A stretch of DNA of 64,000 nt from Paenibacillus vini (GCF_018403325.1 NZ_BOSL01000004.1:310001-374000), one strand, 5' to 3'; counted from the stretch's first letter, positions 8,437 to 17,559 are shown. A program made the numbers and translations. Notes: generated by a model from the sequence alone, not told the origin.

Positions 8437-11400
8437 ATGCATAAGTCATGGAAAGGCTGGATTTCCCGCCTGCTCATTTTTGTATTGGTTGTCGGTTCGT
8501 TCGGCAGCTTCCTTACTCAAGCGAGAGCGGAGGAACCGGTCGAGGGCAGCACCGTTCACGCCAGTCCGGTGATCGGGGAAAGAAGCGATACCGGAGCAAA
8601 AGTGACGTTTAATTATGAAGGGAAAGGGCAAGAGAACAAGGTAATTGTTAAGGGTGAGTTTAACGGTTGGAATAACACGGACCTAAGCAAAGATTCTGAG
8701 AACTTGTGGTCCGGAACCCTTGATATTCCTGCCGGTTGGTACGAGTATGGCATGGCATGGTATCCCTCTGAGGACCCGAACGGGGAATGGATCGGAGATC
8801 CATGGAATCTCGTTAAAAAGGGTAACAACCCGGGCCTCTCTGTTCCGGGGTTAGCGGTCAAAGTACCTTCAGAAATTTTACTTAATAAATCCTCAGTTAT
8901 TGACGCTGTTTATTACACAGGCAACCAAGGGGACACCGACCCGGCAGTTGTTACCTTGAAAACGGGCTTAAAAGGCGTTGAGTTTGACGATAAAACCAAT
9001 GAAATAAGTGTGGCCGCGGATGCGGATCAAGGTAATATTGAGCTTGATATCACTTATGATCAGTGGAAAGTCACGAAAACGATACGAATCACGGATAAGG
9101 CGCTGCAAAGTCCGGTTATAAGCGATGGAAAAATCACCTTCAATGTAGCCCAAGGCGAGTTGACCTCCCTATACTTGGTCGGCAGCTTGAATGACTGGAA
9201 TGTGAACGAAGCTATTCCTATGGAGCTGGAGAACGGAATTTTTAGCGTCACTCGTGATCTTGCTCCAGGGGCTTACCAATACAAATTCATTCCGAATTTG
9301 GGGAAATGGGCCGGCAGTTTTGTCGATCCGCTGAATCCGCTTAGTGCAGGAGATAATTCCCTGGCTATCGTTCCAGGACTCACAATTAAATCAGGCGAAG
9401 AAGTGGAGATCGGAGGCTCCCTGCAACTGAAGGCTGAAGAGTATCAGACAGGTAAGGAAGCCCCTGTTACTCAACAACCTCAATGGGATTTAGTGACTCC
9501 TCCTGAGGGTGTTACAATCTCGGATACGGGGTTGTTGACAGTCGCTCCTAACGCAGCCAAAGGAAGCGTAGAAGTCAAAGCTTCTTATAATGGCTTGGAT
9601 ACCACCAAGACTATTCGGATCGTTGAAAAAATGAATTCGTTCACCATTAACTATTACCGCTATGATGGCACAGCGAATGATTGGAACCTCTGGCTCTGGC
9701 CGGACGGTTCGAATGGAACCGGAAATGGGTTCACCAGCAACGAAAATGGGATTGCCAAAGGGACTTACAAATACACGCAATCATCGATTAATGTGATTAC
9801 TCGCCTAAGCAAGCCGGGAAATGACTGGTTCTCGGAGGGTCCTAAATTAAAAATCAACATTCCGGAAGGTAAAACGGAGGTTGAAGTATGGCTGGTTGAA
9901 GATATACCGACGGTATATTACGAAGAGCCGGATTTTGAAGCCATTAAGCCGAGTTCCCGGTCTATCCAATTCACTTACATTTCTGACGAAACGGATCCAT
10001 CGGAATTGAAAAAGTGGAATATCTGGACATGGTATACGGTGAAAGCGGACGGAGAGAACAAATTCACGAAGTTTGACGGCAATAAGGCTACAGCTATAAT
10101 TCCAATCGGCTCCAGCGTGGAGAAGATTGGCTTTAAAATGCGTAAAGGCGGAGTAGCTGGCGATTGGAGCACGGTTGAGAAAATCGATCAGGATTATGAC
10201 CGTGAGATTTATACGGGGTCTGAAGCTTTAACCAAGGTTATTGTCACCGCAGGCCAAGGCCCGTTCCGGATTCTTCCGGGAACTGCCGCACCGGTTCTGG
10301 AGAATGGTAAGGCGACGTTTACTTACCGTGACCAGGCTTTATATGAGAATAACGCCATGGATCAAATTGAGAGCGTTCATCTGAAAATCGACGGCCAACT
10401 TTACAAAATGGATTATAACGCCGAAGATGAGCGGTTTACTTATACTCTTGATCAGTTAACAGAGGGTACATTCGAGTACACCTACGTTGTCAAAATGTTG
10501 GATGGTACTGAGAACGAGATTACCGATCCGAAAAATACGATCGATGGAAAATCGCGTATCGTTTACAAAGTAATCCACCCGGACATTCAGACTACAACAG
10601 TACCGGAGCGGATTTCTTACAATGAAAATGCGGTTCTTAACCTTTCCTTATCACAAATAGCCGACGATGAAATTAGCAGTATTTCCGCGGACTTGACCGT
10701 ATTGGGCGGGAATGCGACTACAGTAATCGATAAGGAACTTAAATCTATAAGCATTGCAGTCAAAGACTCGGTGACCACAGGTTTGAAACAAATTCCGGTT
10801 ACCGTTGTCGATGTATACGGCAATAAGCATACAGAGAATGCCCAGGTTACCGTCAAATCGCGGCAAACGGTCGGAAAAGACGATTTTGACTGGGATGAGG
10901 CCCGTATCTATTTCATGCTGACGGACCGCTTCTTGAACGGAGATACCACCAATGACGATCCAAACGGGGAGAATTACGACCTCAGCCATGCGGAAACTTA
11001 TCACGGCGGAGATTTCAAGGGCGTTACCGAGAAAATCGGATATCTGAAGGATCTCGGTATCAATACGATCTGGATTACGCCGATTGTTGATAACATCGAC
11101 TTTAACAAGGGCGTTGATTTCAACAGCAATCAGTATGCTTACCACGGCTACTGGGCTAAAGACTTTACTGAAATCGATGAGCATCTTGGCGACTTGAAAG
11201 ATTTTCAAAATCTGTTGGATGCGGCTCATGCCCAAGGCATTAAAGTCATGCTCGACGTTGTCTTGAACCATACCGGCTACGGCATGGATCAGTTGAGTCC
11301 AAATTGGAGCGGTTTAAGTAACCTTCCTACGGAGACTGAACGCGAGGTATTCGCGGGAATGCTTCGGGATACCGACGAAGACCCCGTTATCAAGAACAAA

Positions 11401-13662
11401 GTAGCCGGTCTTCCCGACTTCAAAACTGAAGATACGGCCGTACGCGAACAAATTATCAAATGGCAGTCCGACTGGATTGAGAAATCCAAGACCGCCAGCG
11501 GAAACACGATCGATTATTTCCGTGTCGATACCATCAAGCATGTGGAGAACACAACCTGGATGGCATTCAAAAACCGGATGACCGAAATCAATCCTGCTTT
11601 CAAAATGATCGGGGAGAACTTCGGTGCAAGCGTGGATAACGATGGCGGTTTTCTGCGTACAGGTACGATGGATTCTGAGCTCGATTTCGGCTTTAAAGGC
11701 ATTGCCAACGATTTCGTAAAAGGCCAAATCGAGTCCGTAGAACGGAAGCTTCAGGACCGCAACGGTAAGATCGACAATGCAGCCACGCTTGGCCAGTTCC
11801 TGAGCAGCCATGACGAGAACGGGTTCATGGTAAGCTTGCTTACGGATGCGGCTGATCGCCAAAAATTCAAAGACGGAACTCTGGACGCAGAAGTATTGAG
11901 GAACTTGCAGGCGCAGCATAAGATCGCAGCTTCCTTGCAAATTACGGCCAAGGGTCAACCGGTTATCTATTATGGCGAAGAAGTTGGGCAGTCCGGAATG
12001 AACGCCGGGGATATGTCCAAAGGCCAGTTTAGCGAAAACAGGTACGATTTCAACTGGGAAGGGTTGAACGATCCGACTTACAGCCATATTTACGAACACT
12101 ATAAAAAAATGCTGCATATCCGCGACAACTATTCGAAAATATTCTCCAAAGGGACCCGTGCGCAAATCGGCGGCTCCGACCAGGACGGATATGATGTGTT
12201 TACCCGGACGTATCAAGGCCAGAGCGTAGTTGTAGGTATAAACACTAAGACTACTGCACAGCAAATTACGTTTACTGTACCTGGCTACAAAAATACGAAA
12301 TGGGTCGAACAGTACAGCAATCAAACGGTGCAGGCCGATAGTGACGGTAAAGTGACATTAACGCTGCCGTCCAGTCTGGACGGAGGAACGATCGTACTGG
12401 CTGCGGCTTCGAGTACGGTAACTCCTCCGGGAACATCGAATCCTGGTTCCGGATCAACAGGATCCTCAGCTCCAGGCGCCGGTAATCCAACACCGGCAGT
12501 ACCCGAGTCTGTGATCGTAACGGCTAAAGCCGGTGAGAACGGACGCAAGGTAGCCGAAGTGAGTGCAGCCGATCTGGAGAAAGCCATTGCGGCTGCCGTG
12601 AACGGTAATAAACCAGTAACCATTCAAATTTCTGGAGTAGCTGCGGGAGAAGCGGCGGAGCTCGTGATTCCGGGAAGTGCAGTTGGGAAGGCTTTGGAGC
12701 AAAAGGCTGCTCTTCAACTCGTATTCCCTGATGTCACGGTTGAGTTCCCAGCAGGAAGTATTCCGGCTGCAGCGATTCAGAAAGATGGAACGGTTGCATT
12801 CAGTAAAGAAGCAGGCAGCACCCCTACTGTAGATGGGGCTTACCGCCCGGTTGGGGGGACTTATAACTTTAACTTCTCAAGCGTAGATGCAGGCAAGAAA
12901 GCCAGCGCAATCCAGTTGGCTGCCAAAGTAAAAGTGACGCTGACCCTTGATGAGACCGCCTTGAAAGGAATTGGGGACAAGAACAAGGCAGGAGTCTATG
13001 CGGTCAATGAAGACGGATCTGTTGTTTACGTAGGCGGTAAGTGGGATGGTAACCGCATCACCTTCTCGACAGACCGGTTTGCCCAATATATCGTTATGGA
13101 GTACAACAAAACGTTCAGTGATGTGACGGGCGGCTGGGCCAAAAATTATATCGAGATTCTGGCTGCAAAACATATTGCATCCGGTGTCGATGCAGAGCGG
13201 TTTAATCCGAAGGGCGAGGTCACCCGCGGTGAATTTGCCGCATTCCTCGGTCGGGCCATGGGGCTTGATGTGGCAGGGCTTTCTTCCGGTATGAGCGATG
13301 TAGCCGAGAACAGCTACTATGCCGGTTATGTCGCTGCCTTGAGCGAGCTGGGCATCGTATCCGGTTATGAGGATGGAACCTTCCGTCCGAGCCAGACGAT
13401 GACCAGAGAGCAGATGGCGACCTTGCTGATGAAGGCGTATGCTCAGGTGACCGGGCAATCGGCGAATGAGGCTGCTGGGGCAGAGGAAGCATTCTCCGAC
13501 CTGGGCAAGGCATCCGCTTACGCCGTAGACAGCATTAAAGCGGCAAAAGCGCTTGGTATTATGAACGGAATGGGGCAGAATAAATTTGAGCCTGCCGCAA
13601 CCTCGACTCGTGAGCAAGTAGCAGCCGTGCTTATTCTCTTTATGGAGAAAGCGGGATTGTAA
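8437..13662 (+). CDS. S-layer-anchored multidomain amylase/pullulanase-type GH13 enzyme with three SLH domains
   Basis: The 1741-residue exoenzyme degrades starch-type polymers at the cell surface. A signal peptide ends at about residue 31 (ARA/EEP). Two CBM48/E-set-like modules follow (KGEFNGWN near 70; VGSLNDWN near 250), with Ig-like spacers between. Next are two pullulanase-associated (CBM41/PUD-like) modules (NYYRYDGTANDWNLWLWPDG near 405; WNIWTWY near 530). The GH13 barrel starts near 815 (ARIYFMLTDRFLNGD) and holds nucleophile Asp1031 (FRVDT), acid Glu1060 (IGENFG) and Asp1126 (SSHDENG), followed by a C domain, a Ser/Gly/Pro linker near 1330, and a spacer domain. Three SLH repeats (about 1559-1741) bind pyruvylated cell-wall polymer. 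The start ATG at 8437 follows AGGAGG. Exact bond specificity (alpha-1,4, alpha-1,6 or both) cannot be read from this. Confidence 0.92.
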   Translation: MHKSWKGWISRLLIFVLVVGSFGSFLTQARAEEPVEGSTVHASPVIGERSDTGAKVTFNYEGKGQENKVIVKGEFNGWNNTDLSKDSENLWSGTLDIPAGWYEYGMAWYPSEDPNGEWIGDPWNLVKKGNNPGLSVPGLAVKVPSEILLNKSSVIDAVYYTGNQGDTDPAVVTLKTGLKGVEFDDKTNEISVAADADQGNIELDITYDQWKVTKTIRITDKALQSPVISDGKITFNVAQGELTSLYLVGSLNDWNVNEAIPMELENGIFSVTRDLAPGAYQYKFIPNLGKWAGSFVDPLNPLSAGDNSLAIVPGLTIKSGEEVEIGGSLQLKAEEYQTGKEAPVTQQPQWDLVTPPEGVTISDTGLLTVAPNAAKGSVEVKASYNGLDTTKTIRIVEKMNSFTINYYRYDGTANDWNLWLWPDGSNGTGNGFTSNENGIAKGTYKYTQSSINVITRLSKPGNDWFSEGPKLKINIPEGKTEVEVWLVEDIPTVYYEEPDFEAIKPSSRSIQFTYISDETDPSELKKWNIWTWYTVKADGENKFTKFDGNKATAIIPIGSSVEKIGFKMRKGGVAGDWSTVEKIDQDYDREIYTGSEALTKVIVTAGQGPFRILPGTAAPVLENGKATFTYRDQALYENNAMDQIESVHLKIDGQLYKMDYNAEDERFTYTLDQLTEGTFEYTYVVKMLDGTENEITDPKNTIDGKSRIVYKVIHPDIQTTTVPERISYNENAVLNLSLSQIADDEISSISADLTVLGGNATTVIDKELKSISIAVKDSVTTGLKQIPVTVVDVYGNKHTENAQVTVKSRQTVGKDDFDWDEARIYFMLTDRFLNGDTTNDDPNGENYDLSHAETYHGGDFKGVTEKIGYLKDLGINTIWITPIVDNIDFNKGVDFNSNQYAYHGYWAKDFTEIDEHLGDLKDFQNLLDAAHAQGIKVMLDVVLNHTGYGMDQLSPNWSGLSNLPTETEREVFAGMLRDTDEDPVIKNKVAGLPDFKTEDTAVREQIIKWQSDWIEKSKTASGNTIDYFRVDTIKHVENTTWMAFKNRMTEINPAFKMIGENFGASVDNDGGFLRTGTMDSELDFGFKGIANDFVKGQIESVERKLQDRNGKIDNAATLGQFLSSHDENGFMVSLLTDAADRQKFKDGTLDAEVLRNLQAQHKIAASLQITAKGQPVIYYGEEVGQSGMNAGDMSKGQFSENRYDFNWEGLNDPTYSHIYEHYKKMLHIRDNYSKIFSKGTRAQIGGSDQDGYDVFTRTYQGQSVVVGINTKTTAQQITFTVPGYKNTKWVEQYSNQTVQADSDGKVTLTLPSSLDGGTIVLAAASSTVTPPGTSNPGSGSTGSSAPGAGNPTPAVPESVIVTAKAGENGRKVAEVSAADLEKAIAAAVNGNKPVTIQISGVAAGEAAELVIPGSAVGKALEQKAALQLVFPDVTVEFPAGSIPAAAIQKDGTVAFSKEAGSTPTVDGAYRPVGGTYNFNFSSVDAGKKASAIQLAAKVKVTLTLDETALKGIGDKNKAGVYAVNEDGSVVYVGGKWDGNRITFSTDRFAQYIVMEYNKTFSDVTGGWAKNYIEILAAKHIASGVDAERFNPKGEVTRGEFAAFLGRAMGLDVAGLSSGMSDVAENSYYAGYVAALSELGIVSGYEDGTFRPSQTMTREQMATLLMKAYAQVTGQSANEAAGAEEAFSDLGKASAYAVDSIKAAKALGIMNGMGQNKFEPAATSTREQVAAVLILFMEKAGL

Positions 13663-13687
13663 AAAATGAAAGTTAGTTCCGTATAAA

Positions 13688-13727
13688 AAAATGGCGGTGC
13701 CGGGAGATGTTCCCCGCACCGCCATTT
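13688..13727. terminator. Bidirectional terminator between the S-layer amylase and cyclomaltodextrinase genes
   Basis: AAATGGCGGTGC pairs with GCACCGCCATTT around a 16-nt apical region. A run of seven A upstream gives a U tract for the - strand gene; the + direction has a weaker T-rich tail. Confidence 0.8.
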
Positions 13728-13744
13728 CATGTTTTGGCAAGTTG

Positions 13745-15487
13745 CTATGCTTGCGTCAATACCGCATATCCATATGCCGGAAGCTTTACGGCCAGTTTGC
13801 CGTCCGCAGTCTCATGAGTGCTGCCGTTCATGGCATCCCGCCAGATTAGACCTTTGGCCGGCACTTCCAAGGTTTGCGCCGCATCGTAGTTGTTAAGCAG
13901 CACGAGTACCGACTCCTTGCCCAGCCGACGTTCATAAGCCAGCTTGCTGCCGCCTTGTTCGGCAATCAGGAAATGGATGGAACCGGATCTTAGCGCGGCA
14001 AGGTCCTTACGGACTGCGATCAGCTTGCGGTAGAACGCAAACAGATCATGATCCTGTTTCTCCGGGTCCCATTCCATGCATTTACGGCAATCGGGGTCCT
14101 GCTCACCATCGAGCCCGATCTCATCGCCATAGTAAATGCACGGCGTGCCGCCGTAAGTGAATTGAAACAGAGCGGCGAGTTTCATCTTGTTTTTATCGCC
14201 CTTGCAGAGCGTCAGAAGGCGCGGCGTGTCATGGCTATCCAGCAGGTTGAAAGCCACTTCGCTGGCTTGCTGCGGGTAGCGGGACAGCTGTCTGCCGATA
14301 GCGTTGGCAAAGCCTTTGGCATCCAGTGTGCCGCGCACTACATAATCAAGCACCGCATCCGTAAACGGATAATTCATGACCGCATCGAATTGGTCGCCTT
14401 GAAGCCAAGGGGACGATTCATGCCAAATCTCTCCGAGAATATAAGCATCGGGGTTAGCGGCCTTGACCGTTTTGCGGAAATCCCGCCAGAATTGGTGGTC
14501 GACTTCGTCGGCGACATCCAGACGCCAGCCGTCGATGCCGACCTCTTTAATCCAAAACTCAGCGACTTTCAGCAAGTATTGTTTAACTTCAGGGTTGTCC
14601 GTGTTCAGCTTCGGCATGAGCGGCTCGAAGGAGAACGTATCGTATGTCGGCACGCCATCCTTAACTTCAAGCGGATATTGGCGGACGGAGAACCAGTCTT
14701 TGTATTGGGAATTCTCGCCCTTTTCCATCACATCGACGAACGGGGCAAACGTTTTGCCGGAATGGTTGAACACCGCGTCGAACAGAACACGGATACCGCG
14801 GTCATGGCACGCTTTGACAAGCTTCTTCACCGTTTCGATATCGCCGAAATGAGGATCGATCTTCATGTAATCGGCAGTATCGTATTTATGGTTTGTCGTT
14901 GCCTCGAAAACGGGAGTGAAGTAGATCCCTGTGATGCCAAGCTCGCTAAGATGATCAAGATGATCGATGACTCCTTGAAGGTCTCCGCCGAAGAAATTCT
15001 CTCTCTCCGGTTTGCCGCCCCAAGGGAGCACGCCTTCAGGATCATTGTCCGGATTCCCGTTAGCAAACCGTTCGGGGAATATTTGATAAAATATCGTATC
15101 CTTGACCCAAGCCGGAACGGTAAACACGTCGGCGGGATTGATGAACGGGTATTCGAACAAGCGGTCCGGGACCGGAGGACGTTCCTTGGAGAAGTCATTC
15201 TCCGTCATCCAGATTTCCTCATCCCCCGACTTTAGCAGAAAACCATATTTTAATCTGCGATACTTCGGTTTGACGGCGCATTCCCAGTAATCGAACAGTT
15301 CATCCGAAGTAAGCTTGGACATGGGGATCAATTCCTTGCTTTGATCCCATATGTATTTGTCGCCGGCAAAAGCGAAAACCTCGGTCAGGTCGTCCCTTTT
15401 TGCGCGCAGGCGAAGATGGACGGTTTCAAGATCATAGGCATAGGACCAGTTCAGTTTCGGACGGTGATAGACCGCTTCAAGCTGCAT
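13745..15487 (-). CDS. Cytosolic cyclomaltodextrinase/neopullulanase/maltogenic amylase-type GH13 enzyme
   Basis: The 580-residue protein has no leader and shows the GH13_20 arrangement: an extra N-terminal beta domain (residues 1-125, LEAVYHRP start) before the barrel, which mediates dimerisation in this subfamily. The barrel begins WVKDTIFYQIFPERFANG. Catalytic residues are Asp324 (GWRLDVADE), Glu353 (LGEIWHE) and Asp420 (LLDSHDTPR). Such enzymes hydrolyse imported cyclodextrins, maltodextrins and pullulan fragments to maltose and glucose. It is transcribed away from malE, and its upstream region carries several operator-like palindromes and a possible attenuator. Start ATG at 15485-15487 with GGAGGAAATG. 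Confidence 0.9.
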   Translation of the reverse strand: MQLEAVYHRPKLNWSYAYDLETVHLRLRAKRDDLTEVFAFAGDKYIWDQSKELIPMSKLTSDELFDYWECAVKPKYRRLKYGFLLKSGDEEIWMTENDFSKERPPVPDRLFEYPFINPADVFTVPAWVKDTIFYQIFPERFANGNPDNDPEGVLPWGGKPERENFFGGDLQGVIDHLDHLSELGITGIYFTPVFEATTNHKYDTADYMKIDPHFGDIETVKKLVKACHDRGIRVLFDAVFNHSGKTFAPFVDVMEKGENSQYKDWFSVRQYPLEVKDGVPTYDTFSFEPLMPKLNTDNPEVKQYLLKVAEFWIKEVGIDGWRLDVADEVDHQFWRDFRKTVKAANPDAYILGEIWHESSPWLQGDQFDAVMNYPFTDAVLDYVVRGTLDAKGFANAIGRQLSRYPQQASEVAFNLLDSHDTPRLLTLCKGDKNKMKLAALFQFTYGGTPCIYYGDEIGLDGEQDPDCRKCMEWDPEKQDHDLFAFYRKLIAVRKDLAALRSGSIHFLIAEQGGSKLAYERRLGKESVLVLLNNYDAAQTLEVPAKGLIWRDAMNGSTHETADGKLAVKLPAYGYAVLTQA

Positions 15488-15579
15488 GATTCATTTCCTC
15501 CTTGGTCTGTATTAAGTTAATTCCATCTGGCGGAGCTGTCGATGCGATGCACGGCACGAGGGTTGCCCTTAAGATATAG

Positions 15580-15595
15580 TAACCGTTTAACGGTA
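15580..15595 (-). promoter_or_regulatory. Operator-like palindrome near the cyclomaltodextrinase start
   Basis: TAACCGTTTAACGGTA is a near-perfect dyad related to the ACCGTTT variant seen before the LacI gene. It lies about 95 bp upstream of the start. Confidence 0.4.
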
Positions 15596-15618
15596 CCCTA
15601 TCCTGGTTGGTTCATAAT

Positions 15619-15683
15619 AAAAAAGGCACACCGCGGCAAGAATAGTAGCCGAGGATGTACCTTGAAGATAACAGTGCCTTCAA
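15619..15683 (-). promoter_or_regulatory. Possible transcription attenuator in the cyclomaltodextrinase leader
   Basis: On the - strand, TTGAAG...CTTCAA (15678-15683 with 15662-15667) forms a small hairpin. Its 5' arm overlaps AAGGCAC (15674-15680), which can instead pair with GTGCCTTTTTT (ending at 15619-15629), a terminator-like arm with U tract. The two structures exclude each other. The long loop of the second is a weakness. Confidence 0.3.
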
Positions 15684-15722
15684 ATTGTGCATTGGGAACA
15701 AAGACGGGATCCATAGCGGATG

Positions 15723-15738
15723 GAACCGTTTATGGTTC
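15723..15738 (-). promoter_or_regulatory. Operator-like dyad in the cyclomaltodextrinase leader
   Basis: GAACCGTTTATGGTTC has perfect 5-bp arms (GAACC/GGTTC) around a core like that of the site before the LacI gene. Confidence 0.35.
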
Positions 15739-15753
15739 AGGATTATAGCATTG

Positions 15754-15769
15754 TTCAAACCGTTGCACA
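15754..15769 (-). promoter_or_regulatory. LacI/MalR-type operator upstream of the cyclomaltodextrinase gene
   Basis: On the - strand TGTGCAACGGTTTGAA, a variant of the GTGCAAACGTTTTAAC operator with one shifted base pair in the centre. Confidence 0.5.
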
Positions 15770-15958
15770 AGACTGAAAGAATAGGAGGATTTTTCTTTTC
15801 GCGAATAGAATCCGGTTTCCGCCGAAAGCCTTGATAGCAGGCCGAACTAGGAGGAATAGAGCTTAAAAATAAGACGATAAAAATAAGCTATTTTGCGAAA
15901 ACAAGAGCATTTGGGAGCATTATGAATAAAATAAAGCGATTATACCCAAAAACGATAT

Positions 15959-15970
15959 GTGCAAACGTTT
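15959..15970 (+). promoter_or_regulatory. LacI/MalR-type operator O1 of malEFG
   Basis: GTGCAAACGTTT overlaps the first base of the -35 of the malE promoter, the same arrangement as at the S-layer amylase (8205) and lipoprotein amylase (25454) promoters. Confidence 0.75.
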
Positions 15971-15998
15971 TTACAATGCCCTTGCTATGTTGTATGAT
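15970..15998 (+). promoter_or_regulatory. Candidate sigma-A promoter of malEFG
   Basis: TTTACA (15970-15975), a 17-bp spacer and TATGAT (15993-15998): five of six matches in each hexamer. The operator covers its upstream edge and the cre-like site lies just downstream. Confidence 0.75.
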
Positions 15999-16009
15999 TA
16001 TTTCAGTTA

Positions 16010-16023
16010 TAAAGCGCTTTCTA
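16010..16023 (+). promoter_or_regulatory. cre-like CcpA site downstream of the malE promoter
   Basis: TAAAGCGCTTTCTA, with the AAAGCGCTTT palindrome; about 12 bp after the -10, near the expected transcription start. Confidence 0.65.
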
Positions 16024-16089
16024 TTCGGGAAAGATGAACAATTCCCTGAAGAAACAAAAAAAACTAGGAATTTATCATTCATCTCTGAA

Positions 16090-16102
16090 ATCGTTTGCGC
16101 AA
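16090..16102 (+). promoter_or_regulatory. LacI/MalR-type operator O2 of malEFG
   Basis: ATCGTTTGCGCAA matches the right half of operator O2 before the S-layer amylase (CGTTTGCGCAA identical); the left arm is degenerate. Confidence 0.5.
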
Positions 16103-16149
16103 AATTCTGTAACTCTTGCTTTGTATAAAATTTGGGAGGGGTTAGCTTT

Positions 16150-17475
16150 ATGAAATTCAAGAGAACATTAGTTTTACTCGCTACGCTGTCACTGGCTGCA
16201 TCCATTACAGCATGCGGAGGCAACGGCAACAAAACCAACAACGCAGCGAACACGCCTGCGCCGTCCAACACGGCAGCAGAGAATCAGAATACCGGCAGCA
16301 ATGAAGCAACGACAGAAGAGATCAAGCCTGAAGACGGCGCAGAGCTTCTCATTTGGGAAAGTAGAGAAGAAATTGCCTTTACCGAGCAAATCGCTCAAAA
16401 GTTTGAAGAAAAATATGGTGTAAAGGTCCGTGTTGAAGAAGTACCGGTTCCGGATCAAATCGGTAGATTGACTACTGACGGTCCGTCGGGTCTTGGAGCA
16501 GACATCATCGTAATTCCTTCCGACCACATCGGTAATGCTGTAACTACCGGTTTGATCTTGGAAAATGATGTATTTGGAGAGGAAACGAAATCAAGAAATA
16601 CAGAGGCGTCTATTGTTGGTGCTTCCTATGATGGTAAATTGTATGGATACCCAAGAGCGGCCGAAACGACAGCTCTATATTACAATAAGTCTCTGATCCC
16701 TGAGGCTCCAAAAACATTTGAAGAGTTAATTGAGTTCGGTAAAACATTCACCGACAAAACCAAGAAAAAATACGCTCTTATGTGGGAATCCGGGAACTTG
16801 TATTTTAACTACCCATTCATCGCAAGTAATGGTGGATATCTCTTCGGTGATAACGGGACGAACAAAGACGATATCGGTCTTGCAACCCCTGAAGCCCTTG
16901 CAGGCATGAAAGTTTTCCAAGATCTTAAACAAATTCTTCCTGTACCAAGCGGTGATATCAACGGCGACATTAAACGTGGCTTGTTCACTGCAGGAGATGT
17001 AGCGATGGATATCAACGGTCCATGGGAACTTGCAGCATATAAAGAAGCTCTCGGGGACAATTTGGGTCTAGCTCCAGTTCCTACGGTTCTTGGTAAAACA
17101 GCTATTACGTTCTCCGGTATCAAAACATATGATGTGAGTTCATTCACTAAGTATCCAAATGCCGCTAAATTGTATGCAGATTTTGCAACAAATAAAGATG
17201 CACAATTGCTTCTCAGTGAATTGATTGGTTCCATTCCTACTAACTTGGAAGCTTTGGAAACGGATCAAATCAAGAACGATCCATTTATTTCTGGATTTGC
17301 AGAGCAAGCCAAGAATTCGGAGCCAATGCCTTCGATTCCTGAAATGAATAACGTTTGGGGTGCGGCAAATGCAGCTTTTGCTGACATTTGGAACAAAGAT
17401 GTAGATGCAAAAGCTACTCTTGAAAATGCAGTTAAACAAATTACTGATTTGAACAACGGGGTAGCTGCGGAGTAA
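16150..17475 (+). CDS. malE: Maltodextrin-binding lipoprotein of the MalEFG importer
   Basis: The 441-residue lipoprotein is the extracellular receptor of a group-1 sugar ABC importer. The leader MKFKRTLVLLATLSLAASITAC ends in the lipobox ITAC (Cys22), followed by a flexible Asn/Thr/Ala-rich tether to about residue 60. The mature domain has ELLIWESREEIAF, a GADIIVIPSDHIG segment and GDVAMDINGPWELAAY, the MalE signature near the second lobe. ATG at 16150 is chosen because GGGAGGGG stands 8-15 bp before it; a TTG further upstream lies inside that ribosome binding site. Operators and a cre precede it. A stem-loop after the gene separates it from malF. Confidence 0.93.
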   Translation: MKFKRTLVLLATLSLAASITACGGNGNKTNNAANTPAPSNTAAENQNTGSNEATTEEIKPEDGAELLIWESREEIAFTEQIAQKFEEKYGVKVRVEEVPVPDQIGRLTTDGPSGLGADIIVIPSDHIGNAVTTGLILENDVFGEETKSRNTEASIVGASYDGKLYGYPRAAETTALYYNKSLIPEAPKTFEELIEFGKTFTDKTKKKYALMWESGNLYFNYPFIASNGGYLFGDNGTNKDDIGLATPEALAGMKVFQDLKQILPVPSGDINGDIKRGLFTAGDVAMDINGPWELAAYKEALGDNLGLAPVPTVLGKTAITFSGIKTYDVSSFTKYPNAAKLYADFATNKDAQLLLSELIGSIPTNLEALETDQIKNDPFISGFAEQAKNSEPMPSIPEMNNVWGAANAAFADIWNKDVDAKATLENAVKQITDLNNGVAAE

Positions 17476-17498
17476 ACCCGATCACCCTAATAAATTTA

Positions 17499-17525
17499 TT
17501 ACCCGCCGCCAATAGCGGCGGGTAA
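17499..17525 (+). other. Stem-loop between malE and malF
   Basis: TTACCCGCCGC pairs perfectly with GCGGCGGGTAA around a 5-nt loop. No U tract follows, so it is more likely a 3'-end stabiliser or partial terminator giving extra malE message than a full terminator. Confidence 0.65.
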
Positions 17526-17559
17526 CCTTGATTTCCGAGGGAGAGGAGAAGGTAGGGAA

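Larger units (their letters stand above)
15488..16149. other. Divergent regulatory region between the cyclomaltodextrinase and malE genes
   Basis: A 662-bp gap without a convincing gene. It contains a possible attenuator and three operator-like palindromes for the - strand gene (15580-15769), about 170 bp in which I see nothing (15780-15950), then the malE operator/promoter/cre cluster (15959-16104). Two short open frames here overlap these sites and have no ribosome binding site. Confidence 0.6.

Noticed and set aside
11314-12324. 336-codon open frame antisense to the S-layer amylase
   Set aside because: Overlaps the catalytic barrel coding region and has no independent support.
14048-15235. 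395-codon open frame antisense to the cyclomaltodextrinase gene
   Set aside because: The - strand gene has all catalytic residues; the antisense frame shows no recognisable domain or start signal.
15600-15700. T-box riboswitch upstream of the cyclomaltodextrinase gene
   Set aside because: A GCCGCGGTG-like stretch next to a terminator-like arm recalled a T-box, but the AGGGTGGNACCGCG antiterminator sequence and stem I features are missing, and the gene is not an amino acid gene.
15922-16128. 68-codon open frame upstream of malE
   Set aside because: It covers the operator, promoter and cre-like site of malEFG and has no ribosome binding site.
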